Positions 54,329 through 64,000 of a stretch of 64,000 nt of DNA are shown here, in pieces. A program made the position numbers and the translations under genes. The notes beneath the pieces were generated by a model. It made no database searches, had not been told where the DNA came from, and saw nothing but the letters and a program-made list of their open reading frames with translations. Numbering within the stretch: the stretch's first letter is position 1; each line of letters starts with the position of its first letter. The stretch comes from Prinsepia uniflora (Eukaryota > Streptophyta > Magnoliopsida > Rosales > Rosaceae), in the NCBI GenBank assembly GCA_032719365.1, contig CM064863.1:64567583-64631582 (forward strand), given 5' to 3'.

Positions 54329-54789
54329 ATGATGAAAGGGAATCATAAATCAATTATCTGATTATTGTAAGTTACATTTTCTGATAAATAAAGTGAATTA
54401 CGACAATTTTGGTTTAAATTATGGCGTCAAGGCATTGTGAGGAATGCCATAGTTATGGTGTATATGTTTGTTGATGCACAAAATGTAACAACTTAGATGT
54501 GATATTCCATTCATTTTGTTTGTGTCATGTGCTCTTCGTATAATGACCTGTAAAGGAGAGTAAATTGGTTGTCATTCAATGATAAGCACCAATGTGGTAC
54601 CGGCCTAATTAAGAATCTCAAGACGCCTGAGTCAACATGTACTAGGTTTGTATAAATAAGAGGTATGTGATAAATAATAGTTTTCACAGAATAATAGTAA
54701 ATATTGAACCTTACTTATATTTTTCGAGAAATGTGTCTCCTTTTGTATTGGTGTCTGAGAGAGGTTTGATGAATAGTTTCAATGTGGGA
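54329..54789 (+). other. 3' flank of the ENTH gene
   Basis: It contains AATAAA at 54387-54392, a fitting polyadenylation signal about 60 bp past the stop. Nothing else is seen before the solo LTR. 54785-54789 is the left target copy TGGGA. Confidence 0.55.
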
Positions 54790-55105
54790 TGTAACACCCA
54801 GACCTTCAAAAAATTAGAAATGACTATTTTGCCCTTGAAAGTTAATAGTTGACTTTTTGTTGTGAACATCTTTTGAGAATTTCGTGACGACCGTTAAATA
54901 AATCACGAGATTATGAATTCATAGACGGGCGGCACGTCAAAATCGGAGGTCTTATAAGTTTATTATGGATCTAGAAAGTTCAAGAGTATTTTGGTAATTA
55001 GGTACTAAAGGGTAATTTGGTAATTTTTTAAATTAGCACATGAAACATGTGAAGAAAAGTCTAGAAATCCCTTGAATCATTTCCCTCCCATTCCCACCGA
55101 CATTC

Positions 55106-55176
<71 letters not shown>

Positions 55177-56276
55177 CTTTTTGGGGATAAGAGAGGAAAA
55201 TCGGTGGTGTTTGGTCGAAGAGATGAAAAAAAAAAACTCACAATGGTCACCACTGTGAAAAAAGAGGGAAGCCAAGAAGGTGATGAGATGGAAAAGAAGA
55301 AGAGGGAGAAAGGAGGAGGAGGGGAGGGGGTGGAACACAGCGAGGAAGAGTGGGTAGAAAAGCTTGGACCCGTAAAGGTCCTTTTCGGGTCTTAGTTTCT
55401 GGGTTCTGAAACCTAGAAATAGCAGCTCCAGTGACTCCTTGAAGATCGTATAAGGTCTCAGTGGGGAAAAACGAATGGGTTGGACGTCGAAAAACCATGG
55501 TTCTAACTTTGGAAGCCATGGTCGAAAGCGTGGACTTGGGAGTGTGGTTTTGAGGTACATTTTCCTCGTTTCAAACTTATAGATCTTTCCCTGAGCTCAG
55601 TATAGGAAGTTTGGTCCTTCAAACATGAATTTTGTTGGAGAATTGGCGAAAATACACCCGGGTCGGGTTGCTGAGTTGGGCGGCCCGAAAACCAGGGAAA
55701 TGGGCGAAGAAGGTGATGCTACAATGTTGGGAGCCCACGTCCACGCGCAGAGGGCTGCTGCCAGTGCATGCCGCAGTCCCCGGTAGCCTGATCAAAACGA
55801 ATTATTATTCTTTTAATTTTCTAATATTTATCATATAATTTATGCAATTATTGGAAACTGTTTGGACATATTTCCGAATACTTAGGGTGTTAGTTTATAA
55901 ATTAATTATTCCTTAATTAATTCTTTAATTGTCCCTTAAGTTATGTCTCTATTGTGGTTCTATGGTGTTAATCATGATAGATGAGACGATGGTCATAAAG
56001 TAGTGATTTATACATAAATAGTGAGAGGAATGAATAATTACAATCTAGTAATTATGTTCAATCTAAGTATTAGTTAGGGCTATAATTGAACATGTAATTA
56101 CATGACCTGTCGAGGTAAGTGGGTCGGATGTGGACGTAACACGGTAGAGGCAGATTGGTTTTGGGTAATTGAAGAGAATAAGAGAGTAATCAAATTAAAT
56201 CCCTTGTCTGATTTGAGTTGTCAGACGGGAGCAGTACCAGTTCAGTTTTCTTATTAATTAGGGACGGGCTCTGTCA
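54790..56276 (+). mobile_element. Solo LTR, gypsy type, TSD TGGGA
   Basis: It starts TGTAACACCCAGACC and ends GGGACGGGCTCTGTCA. Flanks are TGGGA at 54785-54789 and 56277-56281. It is 1487 bp, a shorter family than the Tekay-like LTRs but with the same TCAGACGGGAGCAG motif near its 3' end (56221-56234). It contains a (TA)n(TG)n tract. The 107- and 175-codon ORFs crossing that tract are microsatellite artefacts. Confidence 0.92.
55105..55172. repeat. (TA)n(TG)n microsatellite
   Basis: A (TA)n run to about 55131 passes directly into (TG)n to 55172, inside the solo LTR. Confidence 0.97.
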
Positions 56277-56281
56277 TGGGA

Positions 56282-56954
56282 TGTAGAGCTGACACGTAGC
56301 ATCTAGATGGGTAGTAGTTGAGATGTATCCACGTGTTAGCGAGTGGTTAGCCCTTGTTAGGGTTGATTGGTTATGTGGGCTTCGACCCATGTATTTTTTG
56401 AGCTTGTAGATAGATGTTGGGCTTGTTTATTGGGTTTTGGGTTGAGATATTTGGCCCATAGAGTTTAGTCGAATATGGTGTGATCTGAAGTCTAACAAGT
56501 TCTTTACCATGGTAAAATTTCTGTGTCGGAGACTTGTTATGTTTTCCTAGACTTAGAAGGGAGATATACCTCTAGTCCCCAAGTTCTCCAAGCAAAGGAG
56601 AGCGCGGAGTTATGAGTTAGTGTGTCCTATGTGGACTGTTGTGGAAGCTGATTGATATTGAGTAGCGAGTCAAAGATAAAAATAGTTAGCTGGATCGGTC
56701 CCAATATGATGTCTGATTAGCATGTTTAGCCTGGTTGGTCGATTGCTGCCGAGGGCACGAGCGGATTAGAGCTCTGCTGGGTCTACCTAGCAATGTTGAA
56801 TGACCGATCTATTGTCTCAATGAATATTTTGGCATACTTGAGTAAGTGTTCAACTGATGGCCGACACACGTTGACTCTGATGTGTGGGAACAACTTGCCA
56901 TATGGAAGATTGGTTAGTGAATTGTTGTTGGGTATGTCAAATAGACTAGAAGAG
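56282..56954. other. Spacer with no gene seen
   Basis: This non-repetitive-looking sequence lies between the solo LTR and the Athila-like element. It contains GGGCTT and TGGGCC words but no ORF of note and no recognised domain. Confidence 0.5.
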
Positions 56955-58148
56955 TGTTGGATAAAATAAAGAACATAAATATATATGAAATCTATTCTAT
57001 TTAGTTTGACCTTCCAAGTGCACAAATCGATAGAGATGATATAGTAAATAAACAAAGGTCGAATTCTAGAAGGACTTGTCTTAAATGTTTAATCCACTTA
57101 ATTACTTAGATTGATTAATTGACTCAAAAACCTTATAAAATAAAATAAAATAAAAAATATAAATATCAAGAGAGGGGGATGAGGAGGAGGGAGTGGGGTT
57201 CCACTGAAAAATAATAGGTTAAGGTACTTAGTCCACTACTAACCACAATTACTTCCTTACATGATTTCCAAGATTTAATTACTAAGAAACTTCTGAATCT
57301 GATGTCCATGCAAAGGTTCTGATGTTGGATCACTCTACATATATTATTCTCTCTTATTTAGCACATTCTAGGCATGATGTGTGCTTTAGAGCGTCTATCA
57401 AATTTTATGAATAAGATGCATGAAGATCAAAGAGAAGTTAATGACATCACATTAACTCTAGAAAAGTGATGTGCAGAACTAGGGTTTCATGAATCGAATT
57501 ACAAGTGAAATATAAGCCACTACCTCTAATACTAACAATCACAAGCAGACGATCAGTCATACAAGAAATCATTCATTGTTATTTCATGCAAACAAGTAGA
57601 TTACACTCATAAAAAAATAAACATACAAGAAAATATTAATTATGATAACATTTAGCATTCAAAATAATATAAATCAAGGGCCAAAACCATATTAAAGAAG
57701 AACCATGGCTAGGGCTTCAAGAAGCCCGAACCTAAAAAGAAACTACAATATAAAAGACAAGTGTTTTCGCTCAAAGTATTATTTGTTTCCTTTCGAATCT
57801 CCAATATCAAACCTAAAAACTAAATTCTCTTTACATAAACTCTAGGATTTCTATTTATAGAGAATTATTAATTCTCATAAAAATAGAAGTTTATAATAAA
57901 TTCTACGAGGAAAAGGTTTCTTAAACATTTAAGGAATCTAATTAAAAACTTTTCGTACGAATAAAAGAAGTAAAGATATTAATACAAAAGGAAATAGAAT
58001 TGAAATTCCTATTCAATATGAGAACAAGGTTGAATGCAAGTTGAAATTATCCTAAAATAATCATAAAATCACGCCAAGGAGATGGAGAGTCTTCATGAAG
58101 GATTTTCGCAGCCAACCACCAAAAGAGGATGGTCAAAAGTGTGATCAT
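56955..58148 (-). repeat. Athila-like 3' LTR copy
   Basis: It begins TGTTGGATAAAATAAAG and matches 60670-61816 through shared blocks (cttaattacttagattgatt, tgaaattatcctaaaataat). A minus-strand TATA box, CTATAAATAG, lies at 57851-57860. It lacks the (GT)n tract of the other copies; an A-rich then G-rich stretch stands there. Confidence 0.7.
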
Positions 58149-60040
58149 TGCTTGGTCAAAGGCGCCAAGGCTATTGTAGCTTGATTTCAGAGGACCAGTG
58201 CCAAAATAGAAAAGAGATCTTCTATTCACGTATTCCATGATTTTGTGGAAGCATTCAACATGTGTTGGTTGAAAATTGGATTCAAAAGCAGTTGTCAAAG
58301 AAATCAACGCACCTTCTAATTCCTTTGCGTGGTTCGGTAGGTGTCTACCGAAATTATTGAACAATCTTCTTTCCTTCATAATTTACTCGTTACAACTCTG
58401 AGTTAGATATTGTTTTCACTGAAATTCTCATAATTCCAAGCTCTCTAATTCTTCATACTACTCACAAAGTCGATTATTTTCTCCAATTACATAGGAAAAA
58501 AATATTACAAAATATAAGTAAAAAGATATTAAATCATGGATAAAACATTTTTAGTTAACCTAACAAATACCTCATACCTATCTTTTTCTAGCCCTCGAGT
58601 AAAACATAAAAATAAAAACTAAAAATAGAAAAGACTCAATCTTAGTTTAGATAAAATATTTAAACCCCTAAGTTCACTTAGTAGGAGGAGTTTTGTTTTT
58701 AGCTGGTATAACAGTACGATACCCACAAACCTTTTACTTAACAACCAAAATTATTAAAACATAATTTTTTAGAAAATCAATTAGAATCAATGTAATTCTA
58801 TCATGCTTTGTGAAACAAGAGAAACGTCATAAACAAAAATGTGTCATGTGTTAAGTGTGAATGCCAAAATCTTAAGTAATCAAGCTTAACAATAGTTATA
58901 TTTAAATTCCTTAGAAATATTTCATCTCGACTCTAATCCTCACTGGGCAACTCGAATCCTAGGCTTACACTCTTATCAAGCATATGTAATGGAATTTAAT
59001 TAAAGGAAATCAAGTATGATAACATATGAATACTTATTGAAAGAACGATAATTTCTGGAAATAGAACCCATGAAAGGAATTGAAAATTAAGAGCACAGAT
59101 ACTTATCTCAACTCCAAGCAAAGTTTCCCATAAGATCCGTTAGGTCGTCAATTAAGGTTATAATGAGGATAAGCTAAGGGTTAAGAAACAAAAGATAAGG
59201 ATTTCAAAGAACTTAGGTTGCACTAAGACATGAAAAATTATGACTTGAACTCTTCTTGAACAGTTGAACTTTAAACACTACTAAGCACTTTAACATGTTT
59301 GGAACATTTGTGATTACACTTAAAATTTTGAATTTGTAAGAAAACACATTTAGCCCAATTCCATCATTTTCCCCTTTTTTTCTTGAACATAAAAAGTATG
59401 TTCCCATCAACATTCATTTTTTTTTTCCTTTATGTTGTTTTTTTTATTTATTTTGGAATTGAACTAAATTGCCTTAAGTAAATTGAGATATCACCATTAT
59501 CCAACTTGGATGAATTTGTTTCTTTCATGAATCTCAACTTGAGCAATCTTAACACAAACCTACGTTATAGGGTATCGCCAAAGTAAATCCCTCTCAGAGA
59601 ATGGCATTAGGCTAAGAAAGGCATTAGGCTAAGAAACTCACAAATGTAGTCTCCACTAATCTTCTAAAATTCATGTAAACATAATTACCTTGTCTACTTA
59701 ATCACATAAAGTATGGCACTATGAAGTGTAAATTATGATACAAAAATAATCATGGCACAACCTTAGTAAAGCATTAACGATTAACTTAACATATACATCT
59801 TTATTAACAAGCAAAGAGTAATGAATTATGGAGCTTTTTTTTAAAAAAAAAATTATAATTTTTTTTTACAAAACATTTTTATTGATTTAAATTTTTATTT
59901 GTCAAATATTCCCTTTTCAAAGAAGTTTTTCAATTTTTAACTGAAAGTCCACACCCTCATACCTCATCAATGTGATAAAGGAAAGGTTAAATGAAGATAA
60001 TAAAGTTGAGGCATGTCATCAAATAAAAAAAAAGAAAAAC
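58149..60040 (-). other. Internal 3' region of the Athila-like element, non-coding
   Basis: About 1.9 kb of AT-rich sequence lies between the post-pol motif and the left LTR. The only ORFs are a 110-codon minus-strand one that straddles the LTR edge (58047-58379) and a 66-codon one (59213-59413); neither shows a known domain. Athila elements can carry an envelope-like ORF here, but none is seen. Confidence 0.5.
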
Positions 60041-60059
60041 AAAATGGAAATGAAAGATC

Positions 60060-60210
60060 TAACTGGTTCGATTTGCCTCCCAATAAGCGCTTTATTTATC
60101 GTCAAGGCAATGCAGATATACTTAAAAAAAAATAAACAGAGTTAATATAACAATCTAAGATATATAGACATCATTTAGGGACAAAGTTCCCTAGTAACGG
60201 TGCCAAACAA
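60060..60210 (-). other. Post-pol motif and PBS, first copy
   Basis: The minus strand reads AAGCGCTTATTGGGAGGCAA near 60068-60087 and TTTGGCACCGTTACTAGGGA near 60189-60208. TGGCGCCGTT-type sites serve as PBS in Athila-branch elements; here one base differs. The two lie about 100 bp apart although gag-pol would normally separate them. Confidence 0.6.
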
Positions 60211-60417
60211 TTATTGGATAAATAGAGAACATAAATAGATATGAAATCTATTTTATTTAGTTTAAACTTACATGTGCACAAATCGATAGAGATAGTGTAG
60301 AAAATAAGTAAAGGTTAAATCCCACAAGCACGTGTCTTAATGTTTAATTCACTTAATTACTTAGATTGATTCATTAACTCAGAAACTTAATAAAATAAAA
60401 TAAATACAAAAAAATAA

Positions 60418-60418
<1 letters not shown>

Positions 60419-60489
<71 letters not shown>
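60419..60489. repeat. (GT)n microsatellite, about 35 units
   Basis: An uninterrupted TG run inside the partial LTR copy, after the segment ending aaaataagta. Confidence 0.98.
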
Positions 60490-60493
<4 letters not shown>

Positions 60494-60519
60494 AATACAA
60501 AAAAGGAAATGAAAGATCT

Positions 60520-60669
60520 AACCATTTCGGGTTACCTCCCAATAAGTGCTTTATTTATCGTCAAGGCAACACATATATACCTAACAAAAACAAACTGAGT
60601 TAATATAACAATGTAAGATATATAGACACCATTTAGGGACAAAGTTCCCTAGCAGCGGTACCAAAACAT
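60520..60669 (-). other. Post-pol motif and PBS, second copy
   Basis: It repeats the 60060-60210 arrangement with small changes: AAGCACTTATTGGGAGGTAA and TTTGGTACCGCTGCTAGGGA. It abuts the full LTR at 60670. Confidence 0.65.
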
Positions 60670-61816
60670 TATTGGATAAAAAGAGAACATAAATAGATAT
60701 GATATATATTCAATTTAGTTTAAACTTACATGTGCACAAATTGATAGAGATAGTGTAGAAAATAAGTAAGGGTTAAATCCCACATGCACTTGTCTTAATG
60801 TTTAATCCACTTAATTACTTAGATTGATTCATTAACTTAGAAATTTAATAAACTAAATTAAATACAAAAAAAAAAAATAAGTATGTGTGTGTGCGCGTGC
60901 GTGTGTGCGTGCGTGCGTGCGTGTGTGTTTCAAGATTTAAGTACTAAAAAACTTCTAAATCTGATGCCTATGCAAATGTCCTGATGTTAGATTACTCTAC
61001 AAATCCTATTCTCCTTACTTAGTATATTCTAAGCATGATGTGTACCTTAGAGCGTCTATCAAATTTTATCAATATGATACATGAAGATCAAATGTAATTT
61101 AATGACATTACACTAACTCTAGAAAAGTGATGTGCGTAACTAGGGTTTCGTGTATCGAATTACAGGTTAAATGCAAGCCACCACCTTTGATGCTAACAAT
61201 CACATGCAAATGCTCAATCATACAAGAAATCATTCATCACTAGTTCATGTAAGCAAGTAGATCACACTCATAAGCAAGAAAAATACATTAAAGTAATAAT
61301 TACAGTCACATTCAGCATTCAACATTCAAAATAAAATAAAACAAGGGCCAAAACCATATTAAAGAAGAACTAGGGATAAGGTTTCTTGAAACCCTGACCT
61401 AAAAAAACCTAAACAATAAAACACAAGTGTTTTCGCTCAAAGTATTATTTGTTTCCTTTCAAATATCCAAAATCGAACTTAAAAACCAAACTCCCTTTGT
61501 ATAAATCCTAGGAGTACTATTTATAGAGAATTATTAATCCTCATACAAATAGAAGTTCACAATAAATTCTATAAGGAAAAAGTTTCCTAAACATTTAAGA
61601 AATCTAATTAAAAACCTTTTCTACAAGTAAAAGGAGTAAAGATAATAATACAAAAGGAAATAAGATTGAAACCCTTATGCAATATGGAGAACAAGTGTGA
61701 ATACAATTTGAAATTATCCTAAAATAATCCTAAAATCACGCCTAGTAGCTAGAGAGTCTTAAGGAAGGATTTCAGTGGTCAACCGCCGAAATGGATGGTT
61801 AAAAATGTGGTCAACA
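60670..61816 (-). repeat. Athila-like 5' LTR copy
   Basis: It begins (plus-strand view) TATTGGATAAAAAG and ends near TGGTCAACA (61816), giving minus-strand ends TGTTGACC... and ...CCAATA. A (GT)n/(GC)n tract lies at 60883-60928, and a minus-strand TATA box CTATAAATAG at 61518-61527. Confidence 0.65.
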
Positions 61817-62340
61817 CTTGGTCTGAAGGGCATGTAGACATGGAAGGGCATGATATTGATTGAGGCCCCTATGTCACACAAACAACGTTCAAACCTCTTG
61901 GTTTGAATGACGCACGGCAAGGTTGGAGGTCAGGGTCCCTAAGCTTGGTAGGCATCTAGAGGAGGGTGACATTACATGCCTTGGGAAGGTCCATGACATG
62001 AGTAGAACTGAGGCCACGCCTACATGCCACAAGGTCCTTAATGAGCTTGGCAAAAGCAGGCATGTGCTGGAGGATTTGAGAGAAGGGAAGAGTGATCGGC
62101 AACTTCTTTAGCATTATGATGATCTCTTCTTCAAACTCTTCTTTCTGATTGTCCTTTGGTTGGAACCTACGAGGAAAGAGAATGTGTACCTTGGGGGGCA
62201 AGTCAGAGGTCACATGCTTAGGTTGCGTACTCTAATTAGGAGTAAACTTAGGAGCTACATGGCCAAGGAGTCGTGGGAACCCATGGTTTGCTACTTGGGA
62301 GAGTTGGTACCATTTGGGAGCTAACTGGGGGCCTAGAAGG
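61817..62340 (-). pseudogene. Gypsy gag-protease fragment
   Basis: On the minus strand from about 62335: QLAPKWYQLSQVANHGFPRL, then HILFPRRFQPKDNQKEEFEE, LPITLPFSQILQHMPAFAKL and LIKDLVACRRGLSS. These are the linker before protease in Athila/Tat-branch elements. After a frameshift comes CLCDIGASINIMPFHVYM, the protease active site (usually LCDLGAS). It ends at the Athila-like LTR edge. Its relation to that LTR is unclear: it lies outside it in the order of transcription. Confidence 0.8.
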
Positions 62341-62341
62341 T

Positions 62342-64000
62342 TGACAGGACCCGCCCCGATCCCCCTGGGACCACCCGGGACGTGCCCTGCTCCCGTCTGA
62401 CACCCGACATTAAAATATCATAATTACCCTTATTGAAAGTAAAATGCATAAAGAAAATCCATAGTTAAGTCATACATAGCACGCCACACAAATACTCGAA
62501 TACAAATAGTGTCAGACAAGGGATAGTTCCCGAATACAGTTTATTGAGCACGACTCTAGACACACTACGTGCCAACCTACCCAGCAGTAGGGTTCAGGTG
62601 CGCAACGTAAACCTATGCCTCTTCCTCGGGATCCTCCTCCTCTTCCTCGGGATCCTCCTCCTCAAAAGCACCACCTGGAGGGGTAGTAAAACAACAAGGT
62701 TGAGTGGGCCGAAACTCAAGGTTTACAAAATAGTTTACCATCTCAAAAACATATAGATTTTCCCCTCCGTTTTCCGAAAAGACATGCATTAGTATCATAA
62801 ACCACAAAATCATATAATCATAAGCAGAATAATATCAACATAATATAATCTCAGTCACTGCACTATACATCCCAACCCTAACATCCCAGATGCCCGACGT
62901 CCTAGACGCCCAATAAGGTCACAGTTCCAAGGCTACGCGTGCCACCCGGGGTCTCAATCCCGAGTCCAAATCCCGAACTCAGTCCGAGCATGGCATTCTA
63001 GATGCCTGACGTCCCAGATGTCCAACAGTAGCAATCATGCTCCTGAGTCACTCTACGGTCCGGTCCCTCCGTAGAATGACTCCTCACAGGCAATGCGCCA
63101 TGACCACTCCGGGGTACCTACATCCGGAGGAGATAGAATCCTAGGGTAGATCTATACAGTGCAGTACCAAAGATAAGTATCGCAATCCATATATACATAT
63201 ACATGACTCAAAACCATTCATAAACAACCAGACGGGTCTCAAGCCCAAACATCGTAATACGTGCCATAAATCATACTCAAGATAAACAGATACTTTTACT
63301 TGAATCACATATAGATATAATAGAAAGTAAAACAGTTATGCATGCCAAAGTTTAGTGAAATCAAAGGCCCACTCACAGTACAATCCCGCTGCAATCCCGA
63401 GCGTAAAGCCCAGTCCAAGGATTAAAGTACAATTCCTGTCATGTCCAAAGCATACGTAAAGGTCACTTTAAGTCCCTACTAAACAACTAAGAAACCCTAG
63501 ACTGAAACCGGCCCGGGAAAGCCGTCCGAACACGCTTCCCAAGGCATCAAACCCTAATTTGACCAACCTAACGATCTCCGATCGACACGAAACCACCGAC
63601 ATCGGATCCGTGTCGTCGAAACCTTGAAAATGGAACTGGTCCCACACAAAATACTGTTCACACGCGCCCCCCACGCGCTGGTCAACCCTCTGGTCAACGG
63701 TGGTACAGTGATGCTGACGTCAACATGACGTCATCACTGACAGTGTCAGAGGACACGTGTCAACATCCCATTGGTCCCTGGTCTGACAGTTTTCTGACAT
63801 GATGACATCATCATGACGTCACTGATGACGTCAGCATGATGACATCATCAGCTACAGTACCGGGTCTAAGAACCAGGTCACCGCAGACCCACAGTTCGAC
63901 CCGATCAGTTCTCAACAATCTGACCACCATTTCTGATGGGATTTGTTCCTATGAACTCGTCACAAAGTGTTCTATAGTTCTGTGTAATTAAAACAAGGTC
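62342..64000 (-). mobile_element. Gypsy LTR, right end beyond window
   Basis: It starts TGACAGGACCCGCCCCG and has CTGCTCCCGTCTGAC at 62387-62401, as in the 9334 and 12731 LTRs. A small duplication of tcctcgggatcctcctcct lies near 62621-62662. TGACGTCA sites cluster at 63715-63833. The sequence runs to the last base without a terminus. Confidence 0.8.
63715..63833. promoter_or_regulatory. Four perfect TGACGTCA sites inside LTR
   Basis: TGACGTCA lies at 63715-63722, 63726-63733, 63814-63821 and 63826-63833. Related TGACATCA and TGACAG words and one ACACGTGT lie between them. The position in the LTR corresponds to the cluster at 15784-16030. Confidence 0.55.

Larger units (their letters stand above)
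56955..61816 (-). mobile_element. Athila-like gypsy element lacking gag-pol
   Basis: Two LTR-like copies (56955-58148 and 60670-61816) face the same way on the minus strand. Next to the right copy lies a PBS-like TTTGGTACCG, then a conserved post-pol motif. No gag or pol domain lies between PBS and that motif, so the coding region has been lost. A partial LTR copy (60212-60420) with its own PBS and motif shows a tandem duplication. No target duplication was found, so the limits could be off by some bases. Confidence 0.65.

Noticed and set aside
55033..55560. 175-codon minus-strand ORF with an HTHT run
   Set aside because: The run comes from the (TG)n microsatellite within a solo LTR, and the rest shows no domain.
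56955..56960. Target-site duplication for the Athila-like element
   Set aside because: The 5 bp left of 56955 (gaagag) and right of 61816 (cttgg) do not match, so no TSD is claimed.
58047..58379. 110-codon minus-strand ORF as an envelope-like gene
   Set aside because: It crosses the LTR boundary, is short and has no transmembrane segment or known motif.

Overview
This is nuclear DNA from a flowering plant, probably a eudicot. The evidence is the density and type of LTR retrotransposons, the AT-rich spacers, spliced host genes with GT-AG introns, and two plant gene families (an ENTH-domain protein and a calmodulin-binding TPR protein of the NPGR type). The species cannot be named from the sequence. 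Almost everything in the window is transposon, mostly decayed. Only two stretches are clearly host genes, and both are damaged.

Layout. 1-2936 is a Tekay/Del-like LTR cut by the window edge. 4217-8863 is a 3'-truncated Copia element (here Copia-3). 8864-16100 is a patchwork of gypsy LTR pieces: a clean solo LTR at 9334-11932, Athila-like remnants, a minisatellite, and LTR fragments rich in TGACGTCA. 16978-17576 is the 3' part of a broken NPGR-like gene. 18340-45454 is one large nested cluster. 46529-54328 is an ENTH-domain gene split by a Copia element (Copia-2) inserted just after its second codon. 54790-56276 is another solo LTR. 56955-61816 is an Athila-like element without gag-pol, with a partly duplicated LTR/PBS region. 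61817-62340 is a gypsy gag-protease scrap, and 62342-64000 is a further LTR running off the window.

The nested cluster. The host block is a minus-strand Copia element (Copia-1), with TSD ACTTC at 18335-18339 and 45455-45459. Three things sit inside it: a gag-only Tekay-like element (18368-24430, TSD TCAAA) in its 3' LTR, a hAT transposon derivative (about 25319-39190) in its RT/RNase H region, and a Tekay-like solo LTR (41541-43858, TSD CTAAG) in its protease. The hAT is itself split by a Tat-lineage gypsy element (27584-38201, near-TSD ATGAT/ATGCT). That element's integrase is split by another Tekay-like solo LTR (32360-35232, near-TSD TATGA/TATGG). In several cases the interrupted reading frame is restored exactly when the insertion and one target copy are removed, so the order of events can be read directly.

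How things work together. No element looks autonomous. Copia-2 keeps an open RT-RNase H frame, but its protease and integrase catalytic motifs are altered. The most gene-like unexplained item is an antisense unit in the 3' part of the Tat element: TATA box, ORF of 77 codons and AATAAA, all on the minus strand. I found no evidence for a new defence or metabolic system. The value of the window lies in its insertion history, the disrupted ENTH gene, the antisense unit, and repeated cis-motifs inside LTRs.
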